A stretch of DNA of 64,000 bases from Enoplolaimus lenunculus (GCA_030248215.1 JASANG010000641.1:186001-250000), one strand, 5' to 3'; positions 1-14,125 are shown, counted from the stretch's first letter. Notes: generated by a model not told the origin, from the letters alone. Numbers and translations: made by a program.

Positions 1-103
1 TCCGCTACACAGCGAAAATTACTCTGCTAGTTTTATCGCCACAAAAAGTATGGTAATTGCACAGGGCAACAACATAATTCTAAATAACACAACAAAATCT
101 TAC

Positions 104-3100
104 TCTGGACTGCAACGCAAAATTCAGATCTTTCACAGTTTGTTCGCATTCCATTTTCAATTGGTTCTTTTCGAATTCAAACTGATTCATGAGCAAGTCC
201 TAAAATGAAAATCAATCTGCATATGGAGTTATGATAAATATTCGCTTAGTATTTCATTCACAACTCAGTTTAAATTATTCTCTAGCCTACACTGTTAGCA
301 GCAATTTCAACGCTTGATCGTTAAACTGATTATAACATACCATCAGTTCGTAGACAGAATAAGCTATTTCCAAAGAAAATCTGTACGAGCCTAGCGCCTT
401 GTAAATTTTCATATGGATCAAGCATACTGAACACACACCCTTATTGTTTTCTTCCAGAAATTAAAGAAAAGAATTTCTCTAAAAATTACGTTTGCCTGAT
501 AAAAAATTTAACCTTTTCGCTCTTCAGCTCATCGATAGCTTGAGAATGCATGTTTTTCTCGCGCTGCAAGTCGTTTTCGAGTCTAAAAAAGAAAAACTAT
601 GAACCGGCAAACTTTAAGAACCAATGAACATGTGGGCAATACATATTCAGCACTTTGTTTGCATTTGAATTATCCTTCTTACACGCAAACCTTGAGATTA
701 TCATATGCCACAGTTTGCTTGTGTAAGGGCCTATCTAGCATCTGCCAATAAGCGATAGGTGCTACACACCTTTGAGAACACGGCAGCAGCTTTCAGGTAA
801 CCTTTAGATGCTATCATCATCCTGCCGTTTAAACTCACCGTTTAGCGCGATCATTTGCCCGGCGCAACTCGTCGCTGAGTCGTGAATTATCATGAGACAA
901 TCGTGTATTCGATGCAGTCGCAGATGAAACTTGCGCTTCAAGTTCGGCAATTTGTGCACGGAAATCAAGAATCGTTTTGCTAATATTTGCCTCTGACTCT
1001 GCGTGTGCGGCGCCTTTGCGTTCAGCTTCAGCTAAAAATATTAAGAATAAAAGCAAAAACAAATATACACCGTATCTATCGTTCAGATATTGTATACTAC
1101 AGTCACCCAACAAGACACAAATACCGCGAGCATAATTACGACTGCAGTCGCGACAAACAAAATATTAACTTTTCAATCATTTGCAAACGGTATTTAATAG
1201 CTATTCTAAGCGCGACTGCAAATCGGGTTTCGAAACTGAACTGCTTTACGTGACTGTAGCTTCAGAAAATGATAAGGTCACACTAACAGATACACACTTT
1301 AGCAGAGATCCAAACAGATCAGCATATATTCCAATTTTCTACAATTCGAACATTTTCAGGTACTCTATAAATTTTTGCAAAAAATTTTTCGACACGATGG
1401 AAGCAACAACACTATGAACTATGGTCTGAACATACCAATACGATCGTACAAAGACTTTTCAACACGTTCCCAGTTTGCTTGTTGAGCAGCAAACGAAGTT
1501 TGAAGACTTTCAATTTGTCGAAGCAACGGCTTTGTTGCTAAAAATATCAGTTCGTTCGTATATACAACCACACATGCCACATCACAAGCACTCAGTCCAC
1601 ACACACCATTATAATTATAGATTGTACAACACCAGTTATACTACTTTTCTGGATTGTAGGTACAATAAACGATCACCTGTTGCTGCGGTCTCAGATAAGT
1701 CTTCATTGCGCGCTTCAGCTTCTTGCAATTTCTGAAAAGCAAAAAACTGGAAAAATTCCTCGATAAGTTTTCGGTATGACAGAAACAAATCTAAACACAT
1801 AACATCTTTATTTAACGAACAGCTGTGCGAACTTTAAGCCATTACTTACATTTAAAAATAAAAGAAAAATAAAGCAGTAACTTCAGATTCACTGAAAATA
1901 TTACGATTTTAGAGCACCATATTTAAAAAAAGTTGTACATGTTTTACTTCAGGTGCAGATTTATTTGCGCGCTAATTTTGCAGCTACATGCTCATCTTAA
2001 GCCAATACATTGTACCATAATGCAAAACTACCCATTTCGAGTGATGACTAAGCAATAGTTAATTACAGACTACATACGTGAAGTTCATTTATAACTACGA
2101 TTTCGCCGCTGTTTAGCTGCAGTCTAAAACAAAACCTAATAAATAAAACAGACCCTTTGAGCCTGGGCAATATCCCAACGCAAAGATTCTTCGCGTCGAT
2201 TGTGCTCTTCAGTTGAATGCACTAGTGATATGCGTAGGTCTTCAATCTGCAACATTTTTTCTATTTAGTTATGAAATATGTTTAGAAAAATCACTGCTTG
2301 CTAAAGATACAGTTGCGGTCAGAATTAATGCTCAATTCTCGTTGGCAGACGTATGAAACTGCGTGTGACTACGTTTAATACTAATTTCTGCGTGCGTCTG
2401 CATCCGCGTGCATTTGCGTATGGGTTGACTTCGTTGTTAGTATTAGCATTATTAACATGTATATGATATAAAAACGGTTTCGCCTGCAGTTGCGTGCGTA
2501 TTTGCGTGAGCCTGCGATCGCTTACGTCTACGGCAGGGTGCAACCGGAAATCCGGTTCCGGTTCCGGCATTTTTTCACCTTCCGGTTCCGGTTCCGGTAA
2601 ATTTTTACCGGATTTAAAAATTTCGGTATTATAATTTGGTCGTTTTCTTAACTTTGCTAATTTTTAAGAATCTCTTTTGAAAGCCACTTGTACTCCGAAT
2701 ATAAGCCATTGATGGTGGATTTCACTTCAGACGATGATGAAAATCTAAAATATAACAGATAAAATAAATACCTATGTTCGACTAAGGTTGTTTCACAAAT
2801 AATAGAGCAAAAAATACGATTAAAAGGAAATTTTTGGTGAAATGCATTTTTCACTTTCCGGTTCCGGTTCCGGTAAAATTGTCAAATTCCGGTTCCGGTT
2901 CCGGTAAATTGTAATTCCGGTTGCACCCTGGTCTACGGGTGCACTTAATTAACGAACTAATCAAAGTGAGATCTGGAAACCTACAAAAATGTAGATAAAG
3001 CACAAAGTACTCTTAACTTTTAACCTTACTGAGCTCCGGTTTATAAGCTACAACAAAGCCTATCACCAACTGTTGACAGATGCTACACGCTTTTGAGAAT

Positions 3101-6100
3101 ATGAATCATTGATATCAAATAAGATGTTAAACTAGAAATTCCAAAATAATACCGCAAACGAAAACTACTTTTTAATAAAGCTATTATAAATTTAAATAAT
3201 TATACTCATAAATCTCACGAAGTGACAAACTCCAAGAAGTTTCGCAGTAAACCTTTCTGCTTCATAATACGAAATATATCCATACTTGCTGAAGATAAGT
3301 TTGTTTGTCAGACAAACGACCAGATTTTTCTTTCTCAAAACCTTCGCGAAATTCATCCGCTTTTGAGTTGCCAAGTTCAGCTTTAAGATGCTGAAATAAA
3401 AAAATATGTTGCACTATACTTTACTGTGCCGGACGCCGGCGGCGTTGATAACAAATGTATATGCAAAATCTATTTGGTGGCGTGCGGCAACCTTATTGAA
3501 GAAACTTTATCGTACCGCGCGCGGCGAGCGGCGGCGTTCAGCGGTGCGCGCTGAGTATAGCGCAACTCTTACTACTAAAATACAGGTTCAAAATATTTCA
3601 AACTAGAAACACTACGGCCGATGATATATTGTGTTTTAATAGACATGAAAACAAATAAGCTACAATTTGGACAGAGAAGCAGATTTATAATATACCTCAA
3701 TTTCAGCCTCGGCTAAAGCTTTAGCTTTGTGATGATCAGCAATCTCTCTTAAAATACAATAAAATATAATGCAAGCAAATAACCTTTAGTTCGATCTTAA
3801 ATTTAAAAGTAACTTCTTACAATATAAATTTTCATGACAGAAGAAAAACGTTCTGTAAGCTGCAACTAGTCGTGCCCGAAAAAGGTTTGATGTGTCATAT
3901 AAGCAACTTAAAACAAACAATTGCTTCTTCGTATTCAACAGTGATTTCGTTTTAGTACAGTACACTTTAAGGAAATATAAACATCGAGATTCTGTTTTGT
4001 TGCATTTCAACCATACTTGTAACATTTTTCAACAGTCATCTTTAGTGATGCTATTTTCTCTTGGGCATTTTCTAGCTGGTCCTGCAAGTAACAAATTATA
4101 TTATTGCGCAATTCAAAACAAAGCAATGAAACCACTTCTGAAATACTATGTACAGTTAATAACCAATTTATGACTACAACAACCTTTATAAAACATTGAA
4201 CGGAACAGAAATTTTATACACGATTGAAATATGTTTAAAACAAAATTACGTAAAAACATTGACTAAATATACTTCAAGCTCCGCAGCAGCACGATCTTGT
4301 TTGTCAACAGCTGATTCAGCATTGTATAGTTTACCTGATAAAAACCATGTTGCACAAAACAAAATAATAAAGCTATTCCGCAAAACCTGAGTTAAATTAA
4401 GAAACAGATTCTGAAATAAATAACGACTAACCGCACCCCACACAACATAGCACGGGCATTTACAACTACCCGTTGTAGTCGCAGTAAGCAAGCACTAACT
4501 TGCTAACCGTAATGTTGGCTATTTCAGAAACATTTTGCTCAAGCAAGTACACTATAGTTCAAAAAGAAATTCGTTAAAGCTAATGTCCGTATTCTCAAGC
4601 GTGCAACACCTATCGCCGGCGGTGATTGGTTCGTGCTATGTTCTGAACCAAGTAATGATGATCTTCCAAATTTAGTGCGTTTATTCAATTAATTTCAACC
4701 TGCTAGTGTAATAAAAATTTCAGTTTCAATGTTGTGTTCACGTGTTTGGAAACATATATTTAACAAGTGACAGGGGTTACACACAGCTGCGAATACGACT
4801 CAAGATTCTAAATACAAAACAAACTGCATAATTACTTTCTGCGATGCGCAACTGCTCTTCAAGTTGCTTGATACGTTTCTTTGCTTCATCCATGTCTTTC
4901 AATTTATTCCTGCAATACAGCAGATATTTTATTTTAAACTCTCCATTCAAAATTCACATAATGCACGTGAATATAAGTTTTTGAAATATCACTCACTTTG
5001 GACAATTTCCTTCATTATGTAAAAATCTGGAAATCATGGCGTGGCATATAAACATTTTCGGCATTTGACAATTGTTGAAAATTTTCCGATTTGTTTACAA
5101 GTCTTCCAAACGAATAAATCATTCGACTGACTTCTACAAAACCAAGCTACATTAAAGGCTGAAAACGCAGAAAACGCTACAAAACATACTTCTGTGTTTC
5201 AATCAATTTCGTCGCTTCGCGTTCTTGTTCACGCAACTTTTTGATAATATTCGACTGCTTGAGTTCATTTTTAGCCAGTTTTTGACCTGAAGTACATTGA
5301 CATCGAAAAAGCTTTAAATTCAAACTCAACCGCTTTCCGACAGACATATAAACTATCCTCGCTCAAAGCATCAAATTATGTTTCTTTAGCTCGATACTGG
5401 CCAGAAACAATTCGCAATCATATAAAATCTTTACATTACCTTCATCCATTAGCTGTTTAATTTCTTCGTCCTTTTCTTTCAACAAATGATCTGTTTCCTT
5501 CAGCTTCTCGCTGCAATAATATATCGATTCCCATTGCAGCACTGGTTGCCTCCCCTCGAACATTTAACGGTTAAACTACGATTGCAATGGTGATACAACA
5601 TGCTTCATATTACACATTTAGATAATTCAAACACAGATAACACTTTTTTCTTCCATTCTATTGTAAAAAAATCTGTGCCAAAAGAACGGAATAAGCGGAA
5701 GCTACAACCACAAGTAGCATCACTACTTTCGTCAGTACCAGAATTAAGTTGCTTAATACCAACAGAACCAACGTGTATAATTTTTAATCTACATCCAATA
5801 ATGCAAGGCTTCCAATTTACAGTGTCCATGTTACACGTTGACACAAAATCCAGACACAAAATCCACAATAAATAACGAATGGCATACTCAATTTTCTGAT
5901 AGTTTTCGCACTGTTCACGTAACAAATTCAATTCTTGTGACAAAATATGAATTGATTGTGCAGAATTGTCAGCGTCGGCTTTTACCTGTGAAGCTTGAGC
6001 AACCCTAAAGCTCATATATTAGCACGTAACAGTACAGTAAATTCGACTAATGCGACAAAAATAGCGTTTATTTATTAAATCGGCATGCTATACCAACTGA

Positions 6101-9100
6101 GTATAACCTATACAAAAGATGTATCAGCATGTATGATTGTTTTTGGCATACTTGTATTTCTGAGACGACAACTTCGAAATTCTTCTAAATATACATGCTA
6201 AAAAATTCAAATCTATAAGTCATTCCGCATATACCCTTATTTTCTAACCTGCAATCGTCTATCGACTCTTTAAAGCAATGCGCCAGATCAAAACGCATAG
6301 CGCTGGTACATTTTGTAGCACACACGTTTTGGTAAGTTGCATACTTTTGTTCAAAAAGTGATTATCGACTCTTGATTATACCAAGATTGGATGTAGTTTT
6401 TAAACAAAAAGAATCAACTGTGCCCATTCTGTATAAAACAGAATGTACCCACGCGCCTTGGAATTTCGCGATTGGTACATTTTATACCATGCAAAACCCA
6501 AGCAGTTGCATACTCTTGTCTAAAAAGTGTAACCAACGAATTACAAGTTAACAAAATTTTATAAATCATACAACATTCGAATCATAAAAGATAAAATTTC
6601 GAATTGTAAACAAACTCTTACCTTTGTCGTTTCAAATTAATATTCTCTTCTGTAAGTCGTGCGTTTGCATTGCTCAGCTGCATAATGCTTTTCTCGCGAG
6701 CCATTAACACTTCTGACATGTGAGCTATTTTCTCACGATACACGTCTGCTTGATTGGCACCCAAGTCTCCCCATTCCCCACTAGTATTGTGTGGATCTGA
6801 AACAACGAAGCAATTTGCTGAATTTTATACATAGCTGCTGGCTGACCATTTTAGACTAAAATACAAACTAATCTTGATAACACCTAAAACCTAAAATTGC
6901 TGGCGCAAAACTGCTAGAAAAAAATGTGACACTACATACCATAACTGATGCTCAACTCGGGGTGCTACATATATTTTGAGAATACACGCACAGAAACTAC
7001 TACTACATCAGCAAACGCTGCAAGCTTACACCGACTATGTCCAACAGCGTGCAAAGCAACCAACGGGTGTTTCGGTGGCGACGCAGCGTGCTGTGACGTA
7101 AACCCAGCGCCACTTCGAAAACTTCTCTCCGAGCCATTATCACCATTCGGAGTTGGATTCGAAAGAATTTCTATATCTGACGACATAGCACAGCTCTCAA
7201 TATCGTCCGGCGACGTATATCCAGAACCTGGAACAATGAATTTGCTTTGTTACAACGTTTGATTTGCAACTTTGATTTAATGAAAAAATTTTGCTGTCAT
7301 AAGCTAGTGATTCTTTCGTAAGCGGTCTAACGACAACAATGAGAGTAATTTCAAGACTAAAACACTGCTGATTTCAATAAAATGATGCGCACATGCATAT
7401 CACTTATCGCCAGCCAGGAAGTTAGACTAGATAAAACGTAAATTCGAACGCCAACACAACTACTTGCAAGAATTCTGAACCCGTGTTTGCACTTTATCAA
7501 AAACGATAACCTAAACTTGTGTTATACCTTTCAGTATGTGACATATCGACGATGTCTCTTCAGTCCCAGCAGATGATTTCCTCTCACAGTTCGGTTTCCC
7601 GTTCTCTTCAGTCAGCGGTGGTGAACTGTCCGGAGACGAAATATCATGTTGCCCCCCGCTACCCGACCGTCGTGATTGGACGTCAATTTGAACAAACGAG
7701 CTAGCCACACTACCAGCCTCAGGTATGCTTGGGCTAGGAGTATGAGGCATGACCTCCTCGGCAATTTGGTCACGACTTGCGGTAATACTTGAATGAGACG
7801 ATATAATATCACAAACCGAATTGCACGTAGTGTCCGCAGCAACAATTTCAAGAGAGTTTGATATCACAGGATGCTCTGGTTCATTCTCTATTCTAACGTT
7901 GGCCTTCCCTTCAGCTTTATCCCTGTCATCTTCGCTTGTTATATCTGCGCACGCCACTTCAATCAATTGCCTTATCACGTCACGGACAACAACAGCACTA
8001 TCATCATCGTTTGCCCTCAGGTGAGCACTGAGCTCCTCAGAATCCTTTCTGCACGGTTGCGCCAGAGGTGTTGCATCGAAATTTACACCAGACCGCATTA
8101 GCGATGGCGGATCACTGAGTACTACACCGGTTTGTAATAAGCTCAAATCGTTCGAAGACATTTCACGTGAAGACCCACTGCTACCGCCAGTTAAAAGCGA
8201 GCTAGAATGAGTAGAGCTCAGTTTCTCGCTTGATTGTGTCATTATCCCTGCCACAGGCGTCGTTGAATCAATCACTGTACACGTGCTTTCAGAGTCTGTT
8301 CCTGTACCATGGTCATTCTCAGTTCGTGGTTCGGACCCTAAATAACATTTCAAATTTAATAGTTAATGGCAATGCTTCTCAAAGTATCCCTCTATCGCCG
8401 CGGTTATCAGTTTGAACCTCAACCAAATCTACACTCAAACGAATCAATACAACTACACTATATCGGCAACTATATGTTACGATAAACACAGATAATGATA
8501 CCTATACCAATGCCTTGGTTTTAACAATATGCATATATATCGACCAGCACTAGCTGTTAAACAACTTACAATCAATGTAACCGTTGTATAACCGAAAAAT
8601 ATGTTTTAGGCACAACTAAGAACATCTGCAACATACCTCTCGCAGTAAAAACATACGTAGACTCACTACTCTCACTATCATTCAAAATATCCCATGCTCA
8701 CATACCTATGCCTGGTGACGTAAAGCACGGAGATTCAGCCTTTGTGCTTTCTACGTCAGCACTAAAGGGGCATACCGTTTCATCAACCGGCATCGGAGCA
8801 GAATTCGAATGCTTCTGACCAACACTAACTGTTGAACTTTGATGATTCGAACGTCTGTTTGATACTACACTAACAACTTTGCCAGATCCGTCACCAAGCT
8901 TGGCTTCACCACCAGGTGTCAAAATGGTAGACGGTTCCAAACAGAGCTGTAGATCAATTGACTTGATCGGGTCTTCTGCGGAACTAGCCGGCGTTATAAG
9001 ATTTTCGAGGTTGGAAAAATTGATTGCCGAACTTGCTGGTTGAGTAGCTGCATCACGAACATTCAAATCATCTAATATTAAAGGTTCCAGATCAGATCGG

Positions 9101-10787
9101 CCAGGTTGCCATTTGTTTGAAGCAGAAGACATGTGATCGGGGTACGGAAAGTTGTCGGACTTAAGGCCATGGTCGAGCCCTAAATAATTTGAAGTTGTAT
9201 CTAATACAAGACTTTCACCCGTTGTGTGTTCTGCGTCAGTACCAGGAGGTGAAGGCACACAAAGTTCTTCGCTATTCCAATCGTTGTCAAGGTAAATGTC
9301 CTGGCTAACTAATTCTTGTGACTGTTTCCCAGAAATCTGAAATCGGTCCGAAGTACAACTCAAACCTCCACCTGCGAAAGAGCTGGAGGTTAGAGATCCA
9401 GAACTTTTAACTTTAGTGAACGCGGAGAGCGTTGGATGTGATGTAAATGACGAGCTGCCACTAAGACTAAGACTTCCGTCAGTAATACATTTGTTTGAGT
9501 CCTGCTTAGATTTTTTCACGGAGGTTTCCCCATCATTTTCCTCATCCATGTCGCTTGAGTTATTGCCGCTACGAGACTTGTATTTTGAAGTTGCTTCTGT
9601 GTTCAAGAACGCTGAATCAGATTCAACATCATTAGGACCTCGCATTTTGGAATCATCGTCGTCCTCTCTTTGTGTAGCTCCTAGCCACGTAGACCATGTC
9701 CGACCATAACTTGATTTTTTAGTTGATCGTGAGCTTTGACTAGCTCTAGTTGGCCAACTAAGTTCTTCGCTGCGTTTGTCGCTTATTTCTTGAGTTTCTT
9801 CTTTGTCATGAGAGATTGAGGCTCTGCTAATATCACTAAATGATGGAGCTAGCCGACCTCCGGGTACCAAGGATTCAATATTAGTCGGTAGCCAGGATTT
9901 AAGCTGTTTAAGAGATGGGGTGGCAACGGGTAGAACTTTCTTTGGATCAACCAGATACGAAACACTGCCAGCGTTTGAATCAGAAACGGTATTGGAACTT
10001 GTGCGAGTTTCTTGATAGCATTGTGAGTCAAAAATTATCCCATCTTCGGTATACAAATATCCTGCTGATGAAGGAAATGCTGTTAACGTGTTGTCTTCTT
10101 GTGCGTCGCTTTTTATTTCATCATTCGAATCACTCGACTTTAAGCCAAACGCAGAGAAAAACTCATCTTGCAGATGCTTTCCCAAAGTTTCTTAAATCAA
10201 CAAATCATGAATAGCTCGCAAAAATAAGGAATACTAAAATTAGGAGAGGGGGTAATTTTTACTGGCAAAATTACTGTTTTAATGGAAAATCAAATTTAAC
10301 CATGCCTGCTCGCTCTTGTATACTTCACGCAACATGTAAACATACTTTACACGTTTTATATATTATATAAACTGAAAAAAGTGTGTTTGACGTCCACAAA
10401 ACTAATTTTTAAGGTTAAAAATACATAACCAGGTGGTAAAATCTCGAGTGGAGTGGAACTTGAACCAATGGCAAATCGAGTTTGGTAGGGTTTGGCCGAA
10501 TGGACGCCCACCGCCAGCCTTTGCATTCTTCCACGGTGCTCTATACAGTATATAACTCAGCAGCACTACGTCAAAGACCGAAAGCTACACAAACCTAATC
10601 AGTTTTCAAACTAGGTAATCCATACACGTCATAACAGTTAGCATGCAAAAAATTCTATACCATTACTACTGCCACCAATCTGCAAACCACCATTGGGATC
10701 TTGAATATCAAGTGCTTTATCAATTCGCTTTTGGGCAGAGCCGATGGCTGATTTGGCCAGTGAGGCCCAATCTGACCAGCCACTCAT
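104..10787 (-). CDS. TMF1: TMF1 golgin (TATA element modulatory factor), 19 exons, C-terminus beyond window
   Basis: This is a Golgi coiled-coil tether; the family binds Rab6 and captures vesicles at the Golgi rim. Exons (minus strand, 5' to 3'): 10661-10787, 8706-10190, 7528-8337, 7030-7227, 6622-6796, 5888-6004, 5440-5510, 5190-5286, 4836-4909, 4273-4334, 4017-4081, 3696-3747, 3286-3390, 2154-2246, 1677-1731, 1436-1537, 839-1031, 513-582, 104-199. All phases match, giving 1349 codons. The N-terminus (SLAKSAIGSAQKRIDKALDI) matches the start of human TMF1 as I recall it. Other matches are SSDIEIL, LLKEKDEEIKQLMDEG, SNIIKKLR, CYKEIADHHKA and KPLLRQIESLQTSF. Exons 2 and 3 encode about 765 serine-rich residues, longer than the human equivalent. 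From exon 5 on the protein is coiled coil. The conserved C-terminal TMF/TATA-binding coil is missing because the gene runs off the left edge. The start is the ATG at 10787. Confidence 0.93.
2534..2930. mobile_element. hAT-type MITE, family A, copy 1
   Basis: A 397-bp non-autonomous element in the TMF1 intron 2247-3285. Its ends are CAGGGTGCAACCGG and CCGGTTGCACCCTG, and it is flanked by a perfect 8-bp duplication GTCTACGG (2526-2533, 2931-2938). Subterminal TTCCGG repeats occur on both sides of a unique 200-bp core. An 8-bp duplication with CAGGG ends is typical of the hAT superfamily. It is nearly identical, inverted, to the copy at 52781-53178. No transposase is encoded. Confidence 0.92.
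3408..3566. mobile_element. GC-rich MITE with GTTGCRCTATACT ends
   Basis: A 159-bp element in the TMF1 intron 3391-3695. The left end GTTGCACTATACT and right end AGTATAGCGCAAC are inverted repeats, and the interior is rich in GCCGGC/GCGGCG, unlike the AT-rich surroundings. A sequence like the left end recurs at 37683-37720 and one like the right end at 15127-15150. I see no clear target duplication, so the superfamily is not assigned. Confidence 0.6.
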
Positions 10788-11597
10788 TGTTCAACTGTAA
10801 GAATCTCAATTAAGACCAACATCCTATAATAAAAATTGCAAAAGCACTACACTTCCGCGAAAAACTTTGCTTTCAATTTATTGCTACCTTGTTGTTTAAG
10901 TGTTAAATGTTGATTAACTCTTCTAACCTGTGGCTCAAATTTCATAATACGTATATATAACTAGCAAACCAGGAAGCAATTTATTGCTTTGCAAGCGGAA
11001 ATAAGCAAATCAAGCTCATGCATGTCAGCAAGTGGTGCATGTCCTTGGAATTTTAGGTTATTAATTTTTATACTGTTAAATCTCACTTTCTTTTAATTTG
11101 CATTCCTTTTCCTTATTTCTGACTGTGAATACGGTGGCAAGTAACTGTGAGCCACATAAAGTCCATAAATTCGCGCCGATAAACTAACTTAAAAATTTAC
11201 TTTCATTTCAAAAATTAAGTCTACATAGTTAACGGTATTACGCGGCTATTTTCAGGGTTTTATGCGCTATATTCTGTGTAATTTTTAACTGTTGTTGTTT
11301 TTGTGGCTGTGGTTTGGCGGTGCAGCGTCACTGAATCGAAGTTGTCCGAGCAAACGCCACCTCACCACACGCACTGAGTTTTCGTGGAAACTAGCGAGGG
11401 TCGTAATATCCGGACTTCCAAACTGCCTATTCTTGTACCATTGTTATATTTGTAGCGGCTAGGTCATGTGAGCATGCGAATTTATATTGTAGTTTCGTAA
11501 TGTTGTACGCGGTGGTTTTAGTAAACTTAGGCGGAATTAAGCTATTTCTTAGCAAGACAATAACGCCTAGGTACCACAGTCCGGACACTGTAAATAC

Positions 11598-11942
11598 CAG
11601 AGTTCCAATGGAATTCCGATTCCGGCTGAAATTTTGACAAAATTTGCATTCCGATTCCGATTTCGGAATTCCGGTGTTTTCGGTGACATGTTTTTCCATC
11701 AAAATTATTTCATATTTAAACTTATGTTCCACCTTGATTTAAGGCAAGCCACTGAAAACTTACACCGAGAAAATGCTGTGTAAACTGTGAAATAAAATCT
11801 GTTTGGTCTTACGACTAAAAATAAACGAAATCATAACACACTTATAACTAAAAATTCTGATTCCAGTTAAGATTCTGGTTCCAACGAGCAAATTCAATTC
11901 CGATTCCGATCCCAATAAAATTAAGGTCCTGTTGGAACCCTG
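11598..11942. mobile_element. hAT-type MITE with CAGAGTTCCAA/TTGGAACCCTG ends
   Basis: A 345-bp element flanked by a perfect 8-bp duplication GTAAATAC (11590-11597, 11943-11950). The subterminal regions are dense in GATTCCGATTCCG motifs, a variant of the CCGGAA arrays in family A. No coding capacity is visible. Confidence 0.88.
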
Positions 11943-13086
11943 GTAAATACTAAAAAATAATGGTGTTCCGAAACCAAAATCTTTGCCGATGTCGATGGCG
12001 ATTTTTTATCTTACTGATATACTTCAGCAACTTCAAGTAATAGCATTCTAATTCACTGCTAAAGATAATTTTTATGCAATGAACAGCGCGCCCATAAATC
12101 TGTAACGCTCCACCCCTATGAACTGTTTAACTAGCTGTGCGTCCTCCATCCTTTAATGTCACTGGCGTCTTCGCATAATCTCATTTTGTAGGCATCACAT
12201 TAATTTCACACTCTACGTTGCACAACCACTAGCTATGCAATTTAACATTTTATCCGTGGTTAAGAACGGTAAATGTCCGTGGTTTTCGCAGTTCGGTTCC
12301 TGAACCACATCCCCTTATAAGTTACGTTTCCTGGTGGTGAATTTTCACAGAACCAAAAGCAATATTATTATTATAGTATAAAATATTTCACTGAAGGATG
12401 GTTCATATTTAGCAAGTGGAAGCAATTGACTGATGAGCGTCATGTCAAATATAGAAAAATAATCCAAAATTATTGAACTACGGCAACAGCATTGCAAATT
12501 GCAGCTATTGTTTCCTCACGTAGGAGGTTCGACTTCTGGGTTAAACCCGTCTACAGTTATAAAGCAAATTAAACGGTGGACATCGGATCCCAAGTTTTCA
12601 TTTTTAATACAGTGTGAATTATTGTACCACAGGAAATCTAGTCAGAAAATACCTCGAAAACAAAACGAACGAGAAACCAAGCACAAGTTTTTTTTAATAC
12701 AGCACCAATTTCTAGTTTGGAGTGTATCTACTTTGGAGGAAAAGCATCCGATTCACGAGAAACGTAGAACAACAAAGAAAACCTGGCGAAAATAAAAGCG
12801 CGGAATCATCCCAGTGCCACTTATGTGAACGTCGTTAATATAAATCTGAATGCATGAAGAAAAACACCTTGAGCTAGGCGTGCAAGAGTGAAATCCTAAT
12901 TTAGAGTCCATCAATGTCAATTATAACTAACTGTAGCGCATAAATGACTCCAGGACCAAATAAAGCTGAGTTCGAATCTTTAAAGCGTACTTAAGTTTTG
13001 AAAATACGATCCTAAGTCAAGGCAAATAAACTTTGAATTCAACGGATAATTGCAGTACCAGATATATCACAGTAACGAAGGGTGTC

Positions 13087-13172
13087 GGGGGGGGGGGGAA
13101 AAAAAAAAAAAACAGCTCGAAAACAAAGAAAGGGAGTAACCCCGGGGGCGGCCAAAAAAATATCCCCCCCCC
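13087..13172. repeat. Homopolymer block (G12, A14, C9)
   Basis: A run of 12 G is followed directly by 14 A, then 50 bases later a GC-rich patch and 9 C. Nothing else in this AT-rich spacer looks like it. It may be low-quality read sequence rather than genomic. Confidence 0.6.
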
Positions 13173-14125
13173 TTTTATTCGGGTATCTACACTAGCCATA
13201 ATGTCCTAACAATTAAAATCTTTTATTGTGTATTATGTATGTAATTGCAAACATCGCGATAGACAAAAATTTAGAAAAAACACAAAATCGAATTTTTTTC
13301 GTTTTAAACACTTCATACAATGCACTAGCTTCAATATCCGTTTAGACAGTGATTGCTAATTTTAAGTATTAATACCCTATTCTGCATGAATTTATATTTA
13401 ACTGAAACTGTGCTTTTCAAGTATGTATCCAAAACGGGTCATTGAAGTCAGAGGTGTTTATCGTTAATATATCAGTCAGCTATTGAAACTTGTCACTCGA
13501 GCCCGAGTGCACTCTCACGTCTTCTGTACAACTTATTCTGAGTATACGCTGAACAACTGTTCGTTTTTGTAGCCACAATTGAATACCTACTATTGGCCAG
13601 ATTTGTATGCTTCCAATTTCGGTCATAATTCTTAATACATGCATCGGACCATGCATCGAAGAAACTGTGCCAGAGCCGGAACCAGCGCCGCAGTGAAAGT
13701 AAATCAAGTAGATATAAATTCTCACGATAAATTTACTAACTTTTAGCAATTATCTGTATTCCCTTGTCAAGATTCATGAATTTCATTTTGAACTTCTTTT
13801 TTTAGCTCAAGTTCAAAAATACAGTGAACTACGACGACAGCTTAACATTAACTAAAAAATTTCACAACCAAAATTGCAGGAATTTCCAGCGTAGGTATTA
13901 AATTCTACCAATGCCGTATTCGAAGATCGTCAATTTCCTGCAGACGTAACAATAGCGAAAGGCAGACCTCCGGTTGTATCCTAATTTACAGTTTAGGCAC
14001 GACACTGTTTAAAACACAAAGCGAGCTAAATTAGCTTTTCAGCCGTATTGTTGCTCACAATGCACGCGTTTTTCGTTACCATAACGGCAATATTTGAACT
14101 CGAATTACATGTTGAATTGTTAAAT

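Noticed and set aside
3342-3390. Shorter version of a TMF1 exon ending at a GTTTTG donor.
   Set aside because: Its phase would not fit the next exon. Ending at 3286 before GTATGG keeps phase and adds coiled-coil residues aligned with human TMF1.
12499-12795. 98-codon open frame between TMF1 and the DUSP23-like gene.
   Set aside because: Low-complexity basic tail, no recognisable family, no splice or promoter support.
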